64,000 nt of DNA from Stenocarpella maydis (Eukaryota > Ascomycota > Sordariomycetes > Diaporthales > Diaporthaceae), in NCBI GenBank assembly GCA_002270565.1, contig NQMI01000008.1, positions 624,807 to 688,806 on the forward strand, in the 5' to 3' direction. The notes below the pieces were generated by a model that was not told the origin of the DNA, searched no databases, and saw only the letters and a program-made list of their open reading frames with translations. A program made the translations under genes and the position numbers. Every line of letters starts with the position of its first letter. Position 1 is the first letter of the stretch. Below, one piece after another: positions 1 through 11,189 of this stretch.

Positions 1-648
1 TTACGCGGCTTCTCCCACTTCTCGGTCGACGGCTGTGTCTCTACCTCTTTGGCAGAGTCTGTAAAACGGGCCGTTGCCGAAGAACACCTTCCCGAGCCCG
101 AGGAGGCCTTAGCCGAGTTCAAACGCAGCAAAGATCTAGGAAACCGCTACTTCAGGCAGAAGGAGTTCCACAAGGCTGCAGAAGCATACACTGTAGGGTA
201 CATCAAAGTCGCGCTCATCAGGAATGGTAACATCTGGTCACAGGTGGCGGCCAAAGGGGGCGAGACCTTCCTCCACGCCATCTCCGAGACGTATTACCAG
301 GTCTGTCTCAACTGTGCGCAGAACATCTTGGTCTTCCTTCGGGAGACATCAGAGTCCGACCAGACCAAGATCCGGTACTATTGTGGCAAGGCCGACTACC
401 ACGTGAAATCGGCGATGGTCGCTGGGGACACGTTTACGACGAACTGGCGTCCAAATCTGCAACAGATGGCAAAGCTCTCGTTTCGGGCTGCATCAATAGA
501 ACGTGTCCTGGGCAACCTGGACGCCGCCAAGTCGCTCATTGATATTGCGCGACAGCAATCACCCAGCGATCCGGTCATCAGGCGCGAGGCGGAGGAGATT
601 GAGGCCTTGACGCGCTCACAGGCGGGACTTGGCCGGCTATTGCTTTGA
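1..648 (+). CDS. TPR-like protein, 3' part only
   Basis: The frame is open from the first base of the window to a TGA at 646-648, so the 5' end lies outside. A pyrimidine-rich stretch ending in CAG at 53-55 looks like a 3' splice site, so the visible coding exon may begin at 56. The segment SKDLGNRYFRQKEFHKAAEAYT matches the helix-turn-helix pattern of a tetratricopeptide repeat, and a second helical pair ends near the C-terminus (LGNLDAAKSLIDIARQQSPSD). TPR units usually mediate protein-protein contacts, as in co-chaperones. The partner and full domain set cannot be seen. No ATG fits as a start in the visible part. Confidence 0.6.
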   Translation, partial: LRGFSHFSVDGCVSTSLAESVKRAVAEEHLPEPEEALAEFKRSKDLGNRYFRQKEFHKAAEAYTVGYIKVALIRNGNIWSQVAAKGGETFLHAISETYYQVCLNCAQNILVFLRETSESDQTKIRYYCGKADYHVKSAMVAGDTFTTNWRPNLQQMAKLSFRAASIERVLGNLDAAKSLIDIARQQSPSDPVIRREAEEIEALTRSQAGLGRLLL

Positions 649-924
649 GTGAACTGGGTCGGAATGGCCGCTCTACCGCCTATTTCAATGAAGCCGCATG
701 CCTTCATTCAATCTTCGATTTGGGTCTGGCTGCACTGACATGGACAATTGTTGCGGCGGCAAGTGGTCTGGCACCACTCCAAAAACGATTATTACTTCTC
801 AAGCTCTGCAAATAGTAAAAGTCATAAAGCGTGTACTAGAGCTTCAATATAACATCCAACCTCAACCAAACACTTTGCTTAATGAACCGTCTAGTACACC
901 GGCCCCGGTTCTTGACTCCCCTCC

Positions 925-3404
925 TCAATATAAGCATCCCATTTGGCCTAGGTACGTTAGCAAATGCACTCTCCATCTTGGAGGTAAAATACTAACCCAG
1001 TCGAAATCCATAGGGAAGAGGTCATTCTCTGACGGGACCTCCCAAATGGAGTTTGACGACACGCTTGGTCCCGACGAATCAACTGATGGATCAGGCGAGA
1101 TCTTTGAGTACCCAGTCTCGATTTCACTCCCCTCACAAAAGCTGGTAAGCATTCCCTCTAAAAATCCATGAAGTCTCCGGACTTCATCGCAGACCCCCAG
1201 GGCCTCTCTCCAACGGAAACACGACTGTCCCAAAGCCTGCAGAAGGCAGCCACTATCCGGAGATTCCTCCGAATCAGGGTTCTGTCGCCTCAACTCGAGC
1301 TCTAGGAACAAGATCATGGCGGCAAGCGTCAGCATCTGGCGGGTCTGCGAGATTCTGTAGAATGATGGCTGTAGCCTGAGCTGGAATTCCAGCAGCGCCA
1401 GAGCAGAAGAGATACATCTGTCTCGAGAGACCTTGAAACGGTTGTTGGCTCTTCCCTTGGCGAGGAACCTTCGATGCAGCATGCACATGCCTTTATGGTA
1501 CATGCATGATAACCCCATATTGGAAGAGTGTGACGGCATATTGGCATTGTCGAGACCATTAATCTCGGACGAAACTTGCATGTGCGGAGGAATACTCATG
1601 AACGCCTCATGCATTTCACTGTCGATGTCAAGGACGGCCTCGTATGATACTGCACTTGGAGCATTGTTGACGTCGGTGATCCGCCCAATGGCACAGAACA
1701 GACGTCCCTTGACGATTAGGTAAGTTGCCGGGGTATTCTCAGAGAGCGGCCGTGACGGGGGTGGAAAAGGAGTTTCGTCGGATAGCTCCCAGTCATACAG
1801 GTTGCGGGGCTCCTTGGTGTCTGAGTGTATCGCCGTACGAGGAAAGCCGCCGAGGAAAGAGGCCATGTCGTCCAGACTGATCACAGAGAGCCAGGTGCGG
1901 CGTCGATATTCTGCTTGCAGCGCAGAGATGCCCGGGGAGTGGGAAGGATCAAGGTGATAACCCATGTTGATGGCTGTGCGGATAACGACGCCGCTCATTA
2001 TCCAGAGCCCACGCCGGTTGTCATCCTTTCTGTTCAGCTCGGCGGTGGCGTTGAGGCGCAATGTCTCCACAGTATATGGCAGGCACTTGGAAATGTCACC
2101 GCTCAGCGGCATTGTGCTGTGCGCATGCGATACAGCTGGAACAGAGACTCCGAGCTGCCTTTATACCCTGATGGCTCTCCGTGTTGGTAGTAGGCCAGCA
2201 TAGTGGTGGCAAGGATGGAGAAAAGCAGGCCCAGCCATATCAAGCTAGTACACGACGGATCCTTCCAGTGCTCATTGTACTAGAAGTGCAGTTAGTCGTA
2301 CCAACTAGCTACCCGGGTATGTAGTGATGTGGGGAGGATGCATTGGGCTGTGCAATATACCTCGCGCATGAAAGTTGGTTCATGGACAATCGCTGATTAT
2401 AAATGAGCGGTGCGCACCAGGGCATATTTCGGAAAACTTACGAGGCAGACTTATAGGGAAGCTATCCCGATCGAAGAAGTTCTTCACGAGTTGGTCGACC
2501 TCAGGTCTGGGCGGCAAAGCAGATAGGACCTCCAAGTGCTCAAGTGGCTTCACCTGGTTGAAGAGCAGGCTCGATCCATCGACCGGCGTGTCGGGAGGCA
2601 AGCAATACTCGTCATCACCAAGCTGACCTTGGCTCCATGTTTTCTTCAGCTGGTTGATCTGACTGACCGAGGTTAGCTATGATTCCCCAAGCTTTTAAGG
2701 TGTGGCTGGATAAGCGCAGAGACTTCCAAGGTTGTGACCGAGAAAGGAATAACCACGGGAAAGAACAGTATATCAAAATATACGGACGGAACGAATGGCA
2801 AGTTGGACGTGCAGAAGAAAAAGCGACGCGAGGTTGCAGACTATAGGATATTATAATACCTCTTGAAGCACGACTTGCCAGTCGTCTCCGTTCAGATATA
2901 TGGAACGAACACCGTTTATCAACGTCTTGCTGGAATGACCCACTTCATGGGTACCAGACTCTAGCTCGGCCTCAGGGTTGAGGGCTTCAGTCGTACCAGC
3001 CTTGTTATTTGTAGACAACGCCGTGTTCTCGCGCTGGGAAATGAGCCGTCTGACCAGGATTTCCAGATGATCAATCCGTCGTCGCATTTCATCCCCGTTA
3101 TCACCGCGGGCTGTATGCGGGGGGGCGCCTTGCTTGGATCCAGAGGTCCCACGGAATTTACAGGATGCCTGTTCACCGCGGGCGGTGCAGTTTTGGCAGG
3201 GCTTGTTGCGGTTACATTTGAGTCTGCTCTTCCATCAGTAATCGACCTTTGGTAGCAAGTCGCTTGGTGGAGTGTGATAGATGTACTATTTATTACTCAC
3301 TTCCTAGTGCGACAGGGATCACACGACAAGGGGATGCGTCGCCGGTGACGCTTACGGGATTTTTCCTCAGCTTTTGAGGATAGCACATCAGGTTGGGAAT
3401 CCAT
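925..3404 (-). CDS. Zn2Cys6 fungal transcription factor with an interrupted reading frame
   Basis: Exons read on the minus strand: 3404-3301, 3223-2860, 2658-2442, 2392-2361 and 2279-925. The first join restores the zinc cluster CX2CX6CX5CX2CX7C (CDPCRTRK joined to LKCNRNKPCQNC). The later joins restore INQLKKTW and PIVHEPTFMREYNEHW, typical of the fungal-specific transcription factor domain, followed by the conserved region up to the FPMDFDW tail. ATG 3443 is an alternative start. The exon beginning at 2279 reaches TGA at 2105-2103 directly after RMRTAQC, while the adjoining frame continues with LSGDISKCLPYTVETLRLN, which is the expected family sequence. One missing base near 2108 explains this. 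It is either a pseudogene mutation or a sequencing error. The gene is transcribed divergently from the SDR at 3726 and could regulate it (inference). Product about 690 residues if intact. Confidence 0.8.
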
Positions 3405-3725
3405 GGTATCCTTGGCGAAGAGTCGATGAGTTGCGCGGCGCATAGGTGTTGCTTCTGTGAAGTTCACGGAGAAGTCGAGACGGCACAGCAAGTTCAGGGG
3501 TGGGTTGGCTGTATTTATTCCTAAGTCCGCGGAGGTGTCCCACCCTCGCGAGCTCCCGTCTAAGTCCGTGGACTTATGTACCTATATCGCCAAGAGCGCG
3601 TTTCACCACCTACAGCCGAACGGAGACATAAATAAAAGCAGAGCAGAATGCGAAGTTGCGTGTAGAGCTCCCGGAGAACCCAGTACAGCCATTTGTTGTT
3701 CACCATTCCCGCCATCACGATCATA
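3405..3725. promoter_or_regulatory. Shared divergent promoter between the regulator and the SDR
   Basis: This spacer separates two genes that start on opposite strands. An A/T-rich stretch at about 3628-3640 (ataaataaaagc) lies roughly 90 bases before the SDR start and could act as a TATA-like element. Zn2Cys6 proteins often bind CGG-containing sites; CCG and CGG triplets occur here (for example near 3529 and 3615), but I see no clear spaced pair that would define an operator. Confidence 0.4.
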
Positions 3726-4802
3726 ATGCCTTCACTGGGTGATTTTCTCTATACACAGTTCATCCTTGGTATCCCCAAACCCTCCGCGTCTTTCGCTTCC
3801 AAGACGGTCATCATCACCGGCGCCAACAGAGGCCTAGGTAAGGAGATTGCCCAACACGTAATCCGCCTTGGGGCCAATAAGGTTATCTTTGGATGCCGTA
3901 GCTTGGCTCGAGGCAACGAGGCCAAATCAGAGGTTGAGACCCTCTTGAAATGTTCGCCTGAGATCATTCAGGTCTGGGAAGTCGATCTCGAATCACCTTC
4001 ATCGATCAAGAAATTCGTCAACCAGGCCAATGCCTTGCCTCGGTTAGACGGCTTTGTCAGCAATGCTGGCATCATCTCTGTCGGATTTAAGGTCGTCTAT
4101 GACACCGAGCGTACCCTCGCTGTTAACGACATCGGCACCTTCTTGCTTGCGCTTCAGCTGATACCAAAGCTCAAGAAGACAGCAAGCGAATTCCAAACCA
4201 CGCCACATATGACCGTCGTAACATCAGCTCTATACGACGTTGCCAAATATCCCGAGGAAGATGGCGGGGATATCTTCACCTGGTTCAAGGACGAGTCGCA
4301 CGTGAATGAGATGAACCAGTAAGATGTCTCTCATATGCTTTATAACTCCGAGATTGTTCTGACTGAAGTTGTGCCTTAAAGGTATAACCTCTCGAAGTTG
4401 CTGCAGTTGTACATCATCAGGAAGTTGTGCGCTGTGGTTGACCCGGACGATGCCAGCCCAAATCCGATTGTCATCAACTCTGTTGATCCGTGTTTCTGCA
4501 AGACCGGCCTTTCTGGAGATCTCAAAGGCGGAATCAGGCTACTGTTCAAAATCTTCGAATGGATTTCGGCACGCACCGCTGAGGAGGGCTCGCGTTTGGT
4601 GGTCCAGGCAGTGTCAGCGGGCAGACAGACGCACGGGCTATACTTGAGGGCTGGGGCCGTGAAAGCGTACACTCCTATTGCCTTGGACGACAAGAGAGCC
4701 ACGTACATTTGGAAGTTGCTATGGGCCAAGGTGCAGGAGTTACAACCGGGTATCTTGCAGGATCTGCATAGGCTAAAACTCGGGCTGGACTTGTATGAAT
4801 AA
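3726..4802 (+). CDS. Short-chain dehydrogenase/reductase (SDR)
   Basis: Two exons, 3726-4318 and 4382-4802, give 337 residues. The intron 4319-4381 (GTAAGA...AAAG) is fixed by the catalytic motif, because splicing creates YNLSK (Tyr199, Lys203). Other family marks are the cofactor loop TGANRGLG at 31-38, NAG at 113-115 and the catalytic serine in VVTSALY (Ser167). The Rossmann fold and these residues predict an NAD(P)H-dependent oxidoreductase of the retinol-dehydrogenase-like group. The substrate cannot be told from sequence. The neighbour upstream is a divergent Zn2Cys6 regulator, and a LovC-like reductase follows on the same strand after about 1 kb, which suggests a small metabolic cluster. 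No signal peptide is evident. Confidence 0.9.
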
Positions 4803-5777
4803 CTAGTATCATTCAGGATTGAGAACACTCCATGGCGGCAATATTCTGTTGCATGGATGAAAGTGTTTGTGGAAGAGTATCGATTCCAGGAGTCCTAGGA
4901 ATGGTGGAGAACACAGCTGGTATGGGCATAAAGCACGGCGGTCCAGGACAATTCGAAAGTGGTCGATACGCTGGATACCACATGTGCACACACAATTAGC
5001 GAGTTGCTGGTGCCTTCAAGACAAGAGCTAACAGGCATTCTGGCTTGATACCTAGGTAGCTATTATTTGACCCGAATATTTGAGATGATCCTCTAAACCC
5101 GGACACTCTTCTCCGAAGCCGCTCAAATGTACTTATACTCAGTCCTGGTAAGATTCACCGTAAGCTGCCGCTCATTATCAAGCCATAATCACATCATCAC
5201 TCTCTAGGTACCTAGGTAGGGACAGGTCACGATCATTTCTAATTCCGACATTCATGCTCTTGAGCCCTCCTAAAATCACAGGGCAATGTCATGACCTTGA
5301 GAATTACCAAAACTATACGTTTTGTTTTTGTTCGTCTTTGCGTTTTCTGCTTTTGCCCGGAGAGTTGCAGGCAAGTAGAGGACAGATGCTGATGCGGGAA
5401 GCGGAAGGTGATTCTAAGTTACGAGCGGATCAAAGCGACCGCAGTCGTATACACCCCCAGTGTCTCAAACGTTAAATCGTGACCTTTGATCGCCACAGTG
5501 GGTCAAACACAAACCTATCATATACAACATCGTTTAATTAGAAACTTCCAAGGAATTCGATATACCTATTGATAATCAGGAATCAATAGTAATCGAGTTC
5601 CATGATGTTGAGCATTGAGAGGTTTGTAAGCGGTGCTGTGCCGCATCCACAGAGCGGAAAATCTGAATTACCCCCAAGCGGGGCCCGACGTAGGTATTTT
5701 AGTTGATGCTCCCAAAACGTCAATGTTAAGTTTGAGCTCCGCATGCAAAGCACTCTTGGACTCCTTTTTCAATCACC
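4803..5777. other. Intergenic, no gene seen
   Basis: Moderately AT-rich spacer with several short reading frames lacking codon bias or recognisable motifs. It holds the SDR 3' end and the promoter of the reductase at 5778. Confidence 0.5.
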
Positions 5778-7093
5778 ATGCCAGCCACCAGCAGAGCCAT
5801 CTTCTGTACGGGAAAGGCGCAAGCCGCCATCAAGGAAGCACCTATCTCTACCGTTCGTGAGGGGCACGTTCTGGTCAAAACTAAGGCAGTGGCTCTGAAT
5901 CCAACCGATTGGAAGACAATCTACAATGGCGATGCTATAGGTGCGAGGGTCGGGGTATGTACAGACCTAGGCCTGCGAAGACGGTCCTTCTTTGCTCGCG
6001 ATCACGAGCCCACTGGAATCCTTTGTTCACACATGCGACTAACATGCGCCAGTGTGATTATGCAGGAGTGGTTGAAGAGGTGGGCCCGGGTGTGACCAAG
6101 TTGCTGAAGAAGGGTGACCGGATCTGCGGAATGGTGAATGGAGGGTGAGTGATGCCTCCCGAGGTCCCATCTCGAGCCAAAGCCGGCCCTAGGGATCGGT
6201 GTAGTCGCGTCGTCAAGCACTGGCAACGCACCCTTTGACCCAGAGCGACCAACCACGGTATTTCTCATTTAACTAGGAAGGGTTCTAACAACCAATGCGA
6301 TAGTAAGGATGCCGAGACCGGCGCCTTCGGCGACTACGTCCTCGCGGACTCGGACATACAGCTAAGAATCCCGGACAGCATGAGCTTCGAGGAGGCCTCT
6401 ACACTGGGAGTAGGAATCACAACCGTCGGGCAGGGGCTGTACCAATTCCTGAAGCTGCCCCTGCCAACAAACCCGCTGCCCACGCCCAAGCCCATCCTCA
6501 TCAATGGGGGCAGCACCGCGACGGGTATCCTGGGCATCCAGTTCGCCAAGCTCTCCGGGCTCACCGTCCTCGCCACCGCCTCGCCGCACAACTTCGACTA
6601 CCTCAAGTCCCTTGGCGCGGACGCCGTGTTCGACTACCACACGCCTGCCGAGGAGCTGGGGAGGCAGATCAAGGAACACACGGGCAACAGGCTCACCCTC
6701 GCATGGGACTGCTCACCCACCCCCGAGTCCACCCGCGCCGCGGCGCTCGCGATGAGCGACACCGAGCCGGGAATCTATGGTGCCCTCCAGCCCGTCACGG
6801 ACGAGGAGGTCAAGGCTGTGAACCCCAAGGTCTCGGGCGGTTTCACAATGGGTTATACGGTCTTTGGCGAGGCGTTTCAGCGCTACGGCCGTGATTTCCC
6901 CGCCAAGCCCGAGGACAGGGAATTCGGCAGAGCGTTCTGGAAGCTCAGCGAGAACCTGCTGGCGCGGGGGAAGTTCAAGGTTGCCCGGACGTGGGTCAAC
7001 AGGGAAGGAGAGGGCCTGGAGGGCGTGATGAAGGGGCTAGATGACCTGAGGGAGGGGAGGGTGAGTGGCACAAAGCTGGTCTATACTGTATAA
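5778..7093 (+). CDS. Medium-chain reductase, LovC-type trans-enoyl reductase family
   Basis: Three exons, 5778-5954, 6053-6144 and 6304-7093, give 352 residues. The splices restore VG-CDYAGVVEEVG and NGG-KDAETGAFGDYV. The N-terminal GroES-like part has ALNPTDWK; the nucleotide-binding part has ILINGGSTATG followed by ATASPHNFDYLKSLGADAVFDY, very close to the pattern in fungal trans-acting enoyl reductases such as LovC. Zinc ligands of true alcohol dehydrogenases are absent, as expected for this family. Length matches the family (about 350-365). LovC-type enzymes reduce enoyl intermediates for partnering polyketide synthases, but many members are stand-alone quinone or enone reductases, and no synthase is in this window. 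The actual substrate is unknown. Confidence 0.88.
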
Positions 7094-7832
7094 GCAGGGG
7101 CTCTCACGGGCTAGTTTAGGATCCTGTGGCAGTGTTATATCATCTTATAACCGAAAGTTATTATCATGTTGCTTTTTTGTGCAATCATTGATGAGATGCT
7201 TCGCGTGCAGTGAGCAACTAACTACATTGTAGCTAAGCCTTTCTGCTCTGCCGCAGTTTAGCAAGTGAATGGAGAATGTACATTCTTGTGATGTGATCAG
7301 AGTATCAGCGGCTCGCAAATGGCCCCGCCTTTACATTCCCACGTGGATTCTTGTTGATTTATTTCCGTAAGGAGGTGTTTTGGACGTGATAGGGTTCGTC
7401 TACCTCGTAGTTCTTGAGGCCGTGGTCCGCATGAAGCACCGATGGACATCCGGGACCAATGAGGTGGGACATGCTGTCAGCTTTTGATAACTATCCAGCC
7501 AAATGTTTCAGGCGCAAGCTCAGGAAACCATGTTGCACTTGGTCCCGAAGGAGTAGCTTCAGACCGAAGAAGCCCTTCTACTGATAGTTCAAGCATGGAC
7601 GGAATATGTCAAAGCTTCGGCGCCCACGACTTGTGCAGAGACGTTGGTACGGATGCGGTTACTGTTCATATAATCCATGCATATATGCAATTTCGAACAT
7701 TCGGTTACTTGTAAGTGACATAGCTCCAACGGCTGTGGGTATCGGTCAATTACAAAAACCCCGCTGCGCTCCTTGCCAACACCTGAAAACCCAGCAGAGA
7801 CACCCGTTCCTAATCCTACACCATCCTTTAAC
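7094..7832. other. Intergenic between converging genes
   Basis: Contains the 3' ends of the reductase and of the DUF7053 gene. Short open frames here show no recognisable protein. Confidence 0.5.
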
Positions 7833-8513
7833 CTAAGCCACCACTTCCGAATTAGGCACCGCGACAGGCACTCGCTGTGCCTGGGCCTGGGCCTTCGCAA
7901 GATCCCCCTTGCTCCACCTCCCCTTTAGCTCATCGATCACCTTCTGGCAGAGGTCTCTGTGCGCCGCCTCGAAGCTCCTTACGACAAAGGGCTTTACGAT
8001 CGAGCTGCACTCGACCCTCGCATACTCCACCAGCTCCCACTCCCCGGCGCCGGGAGAGCTCAGCCCGGCGCCGTCGACGATGTCGTGCAGATCATCCCTC
8101 GCGACCCCCTTTGAGTCCGCTCGGCCGGCCCTCTCAAACTCGGCGCCGAGGTCGCGCCGCTGCACCTCGTAGGTGGACCACACGCGGACGCCACCCTGCG
8201 CGTCAGCGCGGCAACGAACCCCGGAGGGTATAGACTGGAAAGTGGCGGGGATCCTGATGTCCTTGGAGAGACCGAGCAAGGGGACGATGACGACGCGCTC
8301 AAAGACCTCATAGCACTCTATCCTGGCGCCGTCCTCGGCGAAGAAGGGGTCTGCGACCACGTCCTTGTCGTCCACCGGCAGCCTGTTGTATCGCAACAGG
8401 TACGGGTGTGGTGTTATGAGCGGCTCGTAGGCCTGCAGGTGCTGCACGACGAGGTCTGGAGACAGGTAGGCGGGTAAGGGGAAGTGCAGCTCTATTGTGT
8501 GAGATGCAGGCAT
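7833..8513 (-). CDS. DUF7053 domain protein
   Basis: Single exon, 226 residues, ATG at 8513. The order of segments matches the fungal DUF7053 family: a beta-rich start (HTIELHFPLPAYLSPDLVVQHL), a central YEVFERVVIVPLLGLSKDIRIPATF, and a C-terminal WELVEYARVECSSIVKPFVVRSF followed by AHRDLCQKVIDELK. The overall layout resembles START/SRPBCC-like lipid-binding folds, but no biochemical role is established to my knowledge. No signal peptide or membrane segment. The last 25 residues are low-complexity (AQAQAQ). It is convergent with the LovC-like reductase; functional linkage is not shown. Confidence 0.7.
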   Translation of the reverse strand: MPASHTIELHFPLPAYLSPDLVVQHLQAYEPLITPHPYLLRYNRLPVDDKDVVADPFFAEDGARIECYEVFERVVIVPLLGLSKDIRIPATFQSIPSGVRCRADAQGGVRVWSTYEVQRRDLGAEFERAGRADSKGVARDDLHDIVDGAGLSSPGAGEWELVEYARVECSSIVKPFVVRSFEAAHRDLCQKVIDELKGRWSKGDLAKAQAQAQRVPVAVPNSEVVA

Positions 8514-10480
8514 GCTGGTAGAAGCGCGGCACTGTCCCCGGATAGCTCTCTGTAGTGTAGTCTCTCGACAAGTCGGATGGCCTGGGCCTTGGCTCCGACG
8601 CGGACAAAAACTTTGTTCTTGGGTAGCTTGGACGAGTGGTCCAGCTGCCGTGGCTTGAGCGACGCGATGTTTCTTACCGCAGATGGCCTTGATGAAACAG
8701 ATGCTATCGCAAGAAACTCACGAGATTGAAAATGGCCTGACTGAGGGATGCAGTACAACAGAGACGTGAGTGCAGGTAGATGAGACGACGATGGTTACGT
8801 AGGCTTGGAGGCGAGTTCAGCAGGCTGATGAATATGAGCCCCAGGGCTGGTGCATTCCGGTTGCTTCTTCCGGCCGCTTTGACGTCGAGGAATGGCTGTG
8901 ACCACAGCGCTAGTAGTGTCAGCTCTGGCCCCGAAACAGGCCTGAAGGGCGGCTATATTTAGCTGTATCCGTCATTACTGCCCTGTATATTGGGCCAAGA
9001 ACCAATCGCCTGAGTCCGCTCCAGCTGTACGCAGCCATACGAAGCCGCTCTAGAGCCCTCTTGTCTTCCTTTCGATCCGGGAATGAAGCCCCGGTGCGAG
9101 TGAGGATGCGCGTTCATCTACATAGTACTCGTGCTCTCGTGCTGGCGTGCAGACGAGGCGAGCGGCCATATCTGAGCTGTGCCCGGAGCCGAGGCCGGCA
9201 AGCGGGGGGCCTTGCCGGCCTCGGGAGTGTGGAAGCCCTGATCTTGCTTGACCTTCCGTGTTGTCGGGTTCCCTCTCAGGAGGATGTTCGGTGATAAGAC
9301 AAGCTGGGAAAACTTAGCCATGCGGTGCATGCAGTATGTTTAGCCGACCGATGAATGAGTGACTGCTGCAGGTTCGCCGGACGTCAGTTCCCACATTATC
9401 ATTGCTCGAATGGATGCAAAGGACGCTCGACAATCTGGGAGATCAACTGGGTATCGGCCACCGGAGGACTGAGTGGATATGCTGTGACGTGGAAAGGCCT
9501 GCGGGCCCTCAGCATAGACTGAAGCTGACGATCCCAGTCAGCCATGAGAGACCCGGTTGTCTTCAAACATGCCTGGCGTGCAGAAAACCTGTGCCGATGC
9601 CTCACGGGACAGCCATCTGGCCATGTTGGAACCCAAAGATCGAGGACCCCTTCACCGCCGATGGCAGCCGTGGCACTCACTACACGACACGACACGACAT
9701 GACGTGGACAGCGTGTCCCGTCTGTGAACTCTGCTGCAGCGGCAGCAGCACCAGAGCGAGCGATGTCGTGCAGTAGACCCAAAAGCAGACCAGAGGAAAT
9801 TTCCTGCTAGGCTTTCTCCTGTTCTGCCAGCGCGACAAGCGGCGTGGAAAGAGATGGCGGTGAGGTCGAGGCGATGCCGTTTCCAGCACTCGGGCTGCAG
9901 CTCCGGCGCGACTGGTTCAGTGCGAGGCAATGCTAGTTCCCGAGCGGCCACTGCCTGCTGCCAGGCCTCGGAGTCGCATTGTCCCCATGCAAGATTAGCT
10001 CACGCTGTCCCGGCAGGGCCCTCTGCTGGGCGTCTGGCGCGGGTTCGTGGCCAGATGATGCCAACCCCGTCGGGCATACAGCGACGGGCTGAAGGCCAGC
10101 CGAGACGAGTTTCGGACGGCAACAGGCCGAAGACATTGTTTCGATAGTCAGGCAGGCGGGTATATTCCCAGGCATGTCTCGTCCGCACGAACACGGCCTT
10201 CCAAACGCAGGGAAAACTTAGAACCAGATCGTGGATGGCGCGTGATGGCACTGGATGGATCGTCCCGCCATGCGATCAGCATACTAGTGGAGTAGTGGTG
10301 TACTGTACCAGTTGTACTAATAGCATGTACTAGTGTAGGGTGAGTTTTCTATTAGAACCCCTGTCGAGCCCACTTCTCACATCCACTTTGGAGGGGTAGG
10401 CATGGCACCGTGAGCCCCCGTCCTGCCGTCAAGCAATGCAGGTATCGACGGATAGATGGCAGCAGGGCCTACTACATAGT

Positions 10481-10510
10481 ACACTAGTGTACACTAGTGT
10501 ACACTACACT
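10481..10510. repeat. Tandem palindromic 10-mer
   Basis: Two perfect copies of acactagtgt, each its own reverse complement, followed by a degenerate third copy acactacact. Related ACTAG/GTAC strings recur upstream between 10281 and 10340. Confidence 0.85.
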
Positions 10511-11100
10511 CGACTCTCAGCGTATCTGCTGGGCCCTTGGTGATGATCGTGTTCCCACCCATATGTACCTAGGGTACTCCACTTTACACTACTGTGGTAC
10601 CCAGGTATGATCAGGCGCGGGCCGGTTGGGAGCACAGACAGCGGAACCCGCATCTGTGGTCGGCTGTGTCTGCTTGCGCACGGGAGGCGTTTTGTTTCGC
10701 GAAAAGCGGCACGTGCAGACGAAATTTGTTGATGGAGGACTAGGTGTTTCAAGCGGTTTTTCTCGCGGCCGTGCAGACGTGTGACAGGCGCGGGACACTC
10801 TCTACGTCTTGTTCGCGCTGACACGCCAATGTCAGCCAACACCGGGGCCTATCAGTGCTTCCGCAAGCTGCTGGCTCCCAAGGGCGAGTGTGCAGTACCG
10901 AGAGGGAGGGACCAAGCGTCCGGCTGCCGAGATTGCGATAAGAATGAGCAGAGGATAGACAGGCGCATTGTCTCAGTACGCAACCCTGGGTGCACACACC
11001 GAAGCACAAACGGACGCAGGGTGCTGCTGGTTGGCTGCGACGGATGGCGTGGGGGCAGGAGGAGATGATGTATATTGTGGATTGTGGTGGGAAGAGGAAT

Positions 11101-11101
<1 letters not shown>

Positions 11102-11173
<72 letters not shown>

Positions 11174-11189
11174 GAGAGAGAGAGAGAGA
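11102..11189. repeat. GA dinucleotide microsatellite
   Basis: About 88 bases of nearly pure GA with one AGGG interruption near 11162, followed by an A-rich tail. Reading frames of Arg-Glu or Leu-Ser repeats across it are artefacts. Long purine runs of this type are prone to slippage and can adopt non-B structures. Confidence 0.95.
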
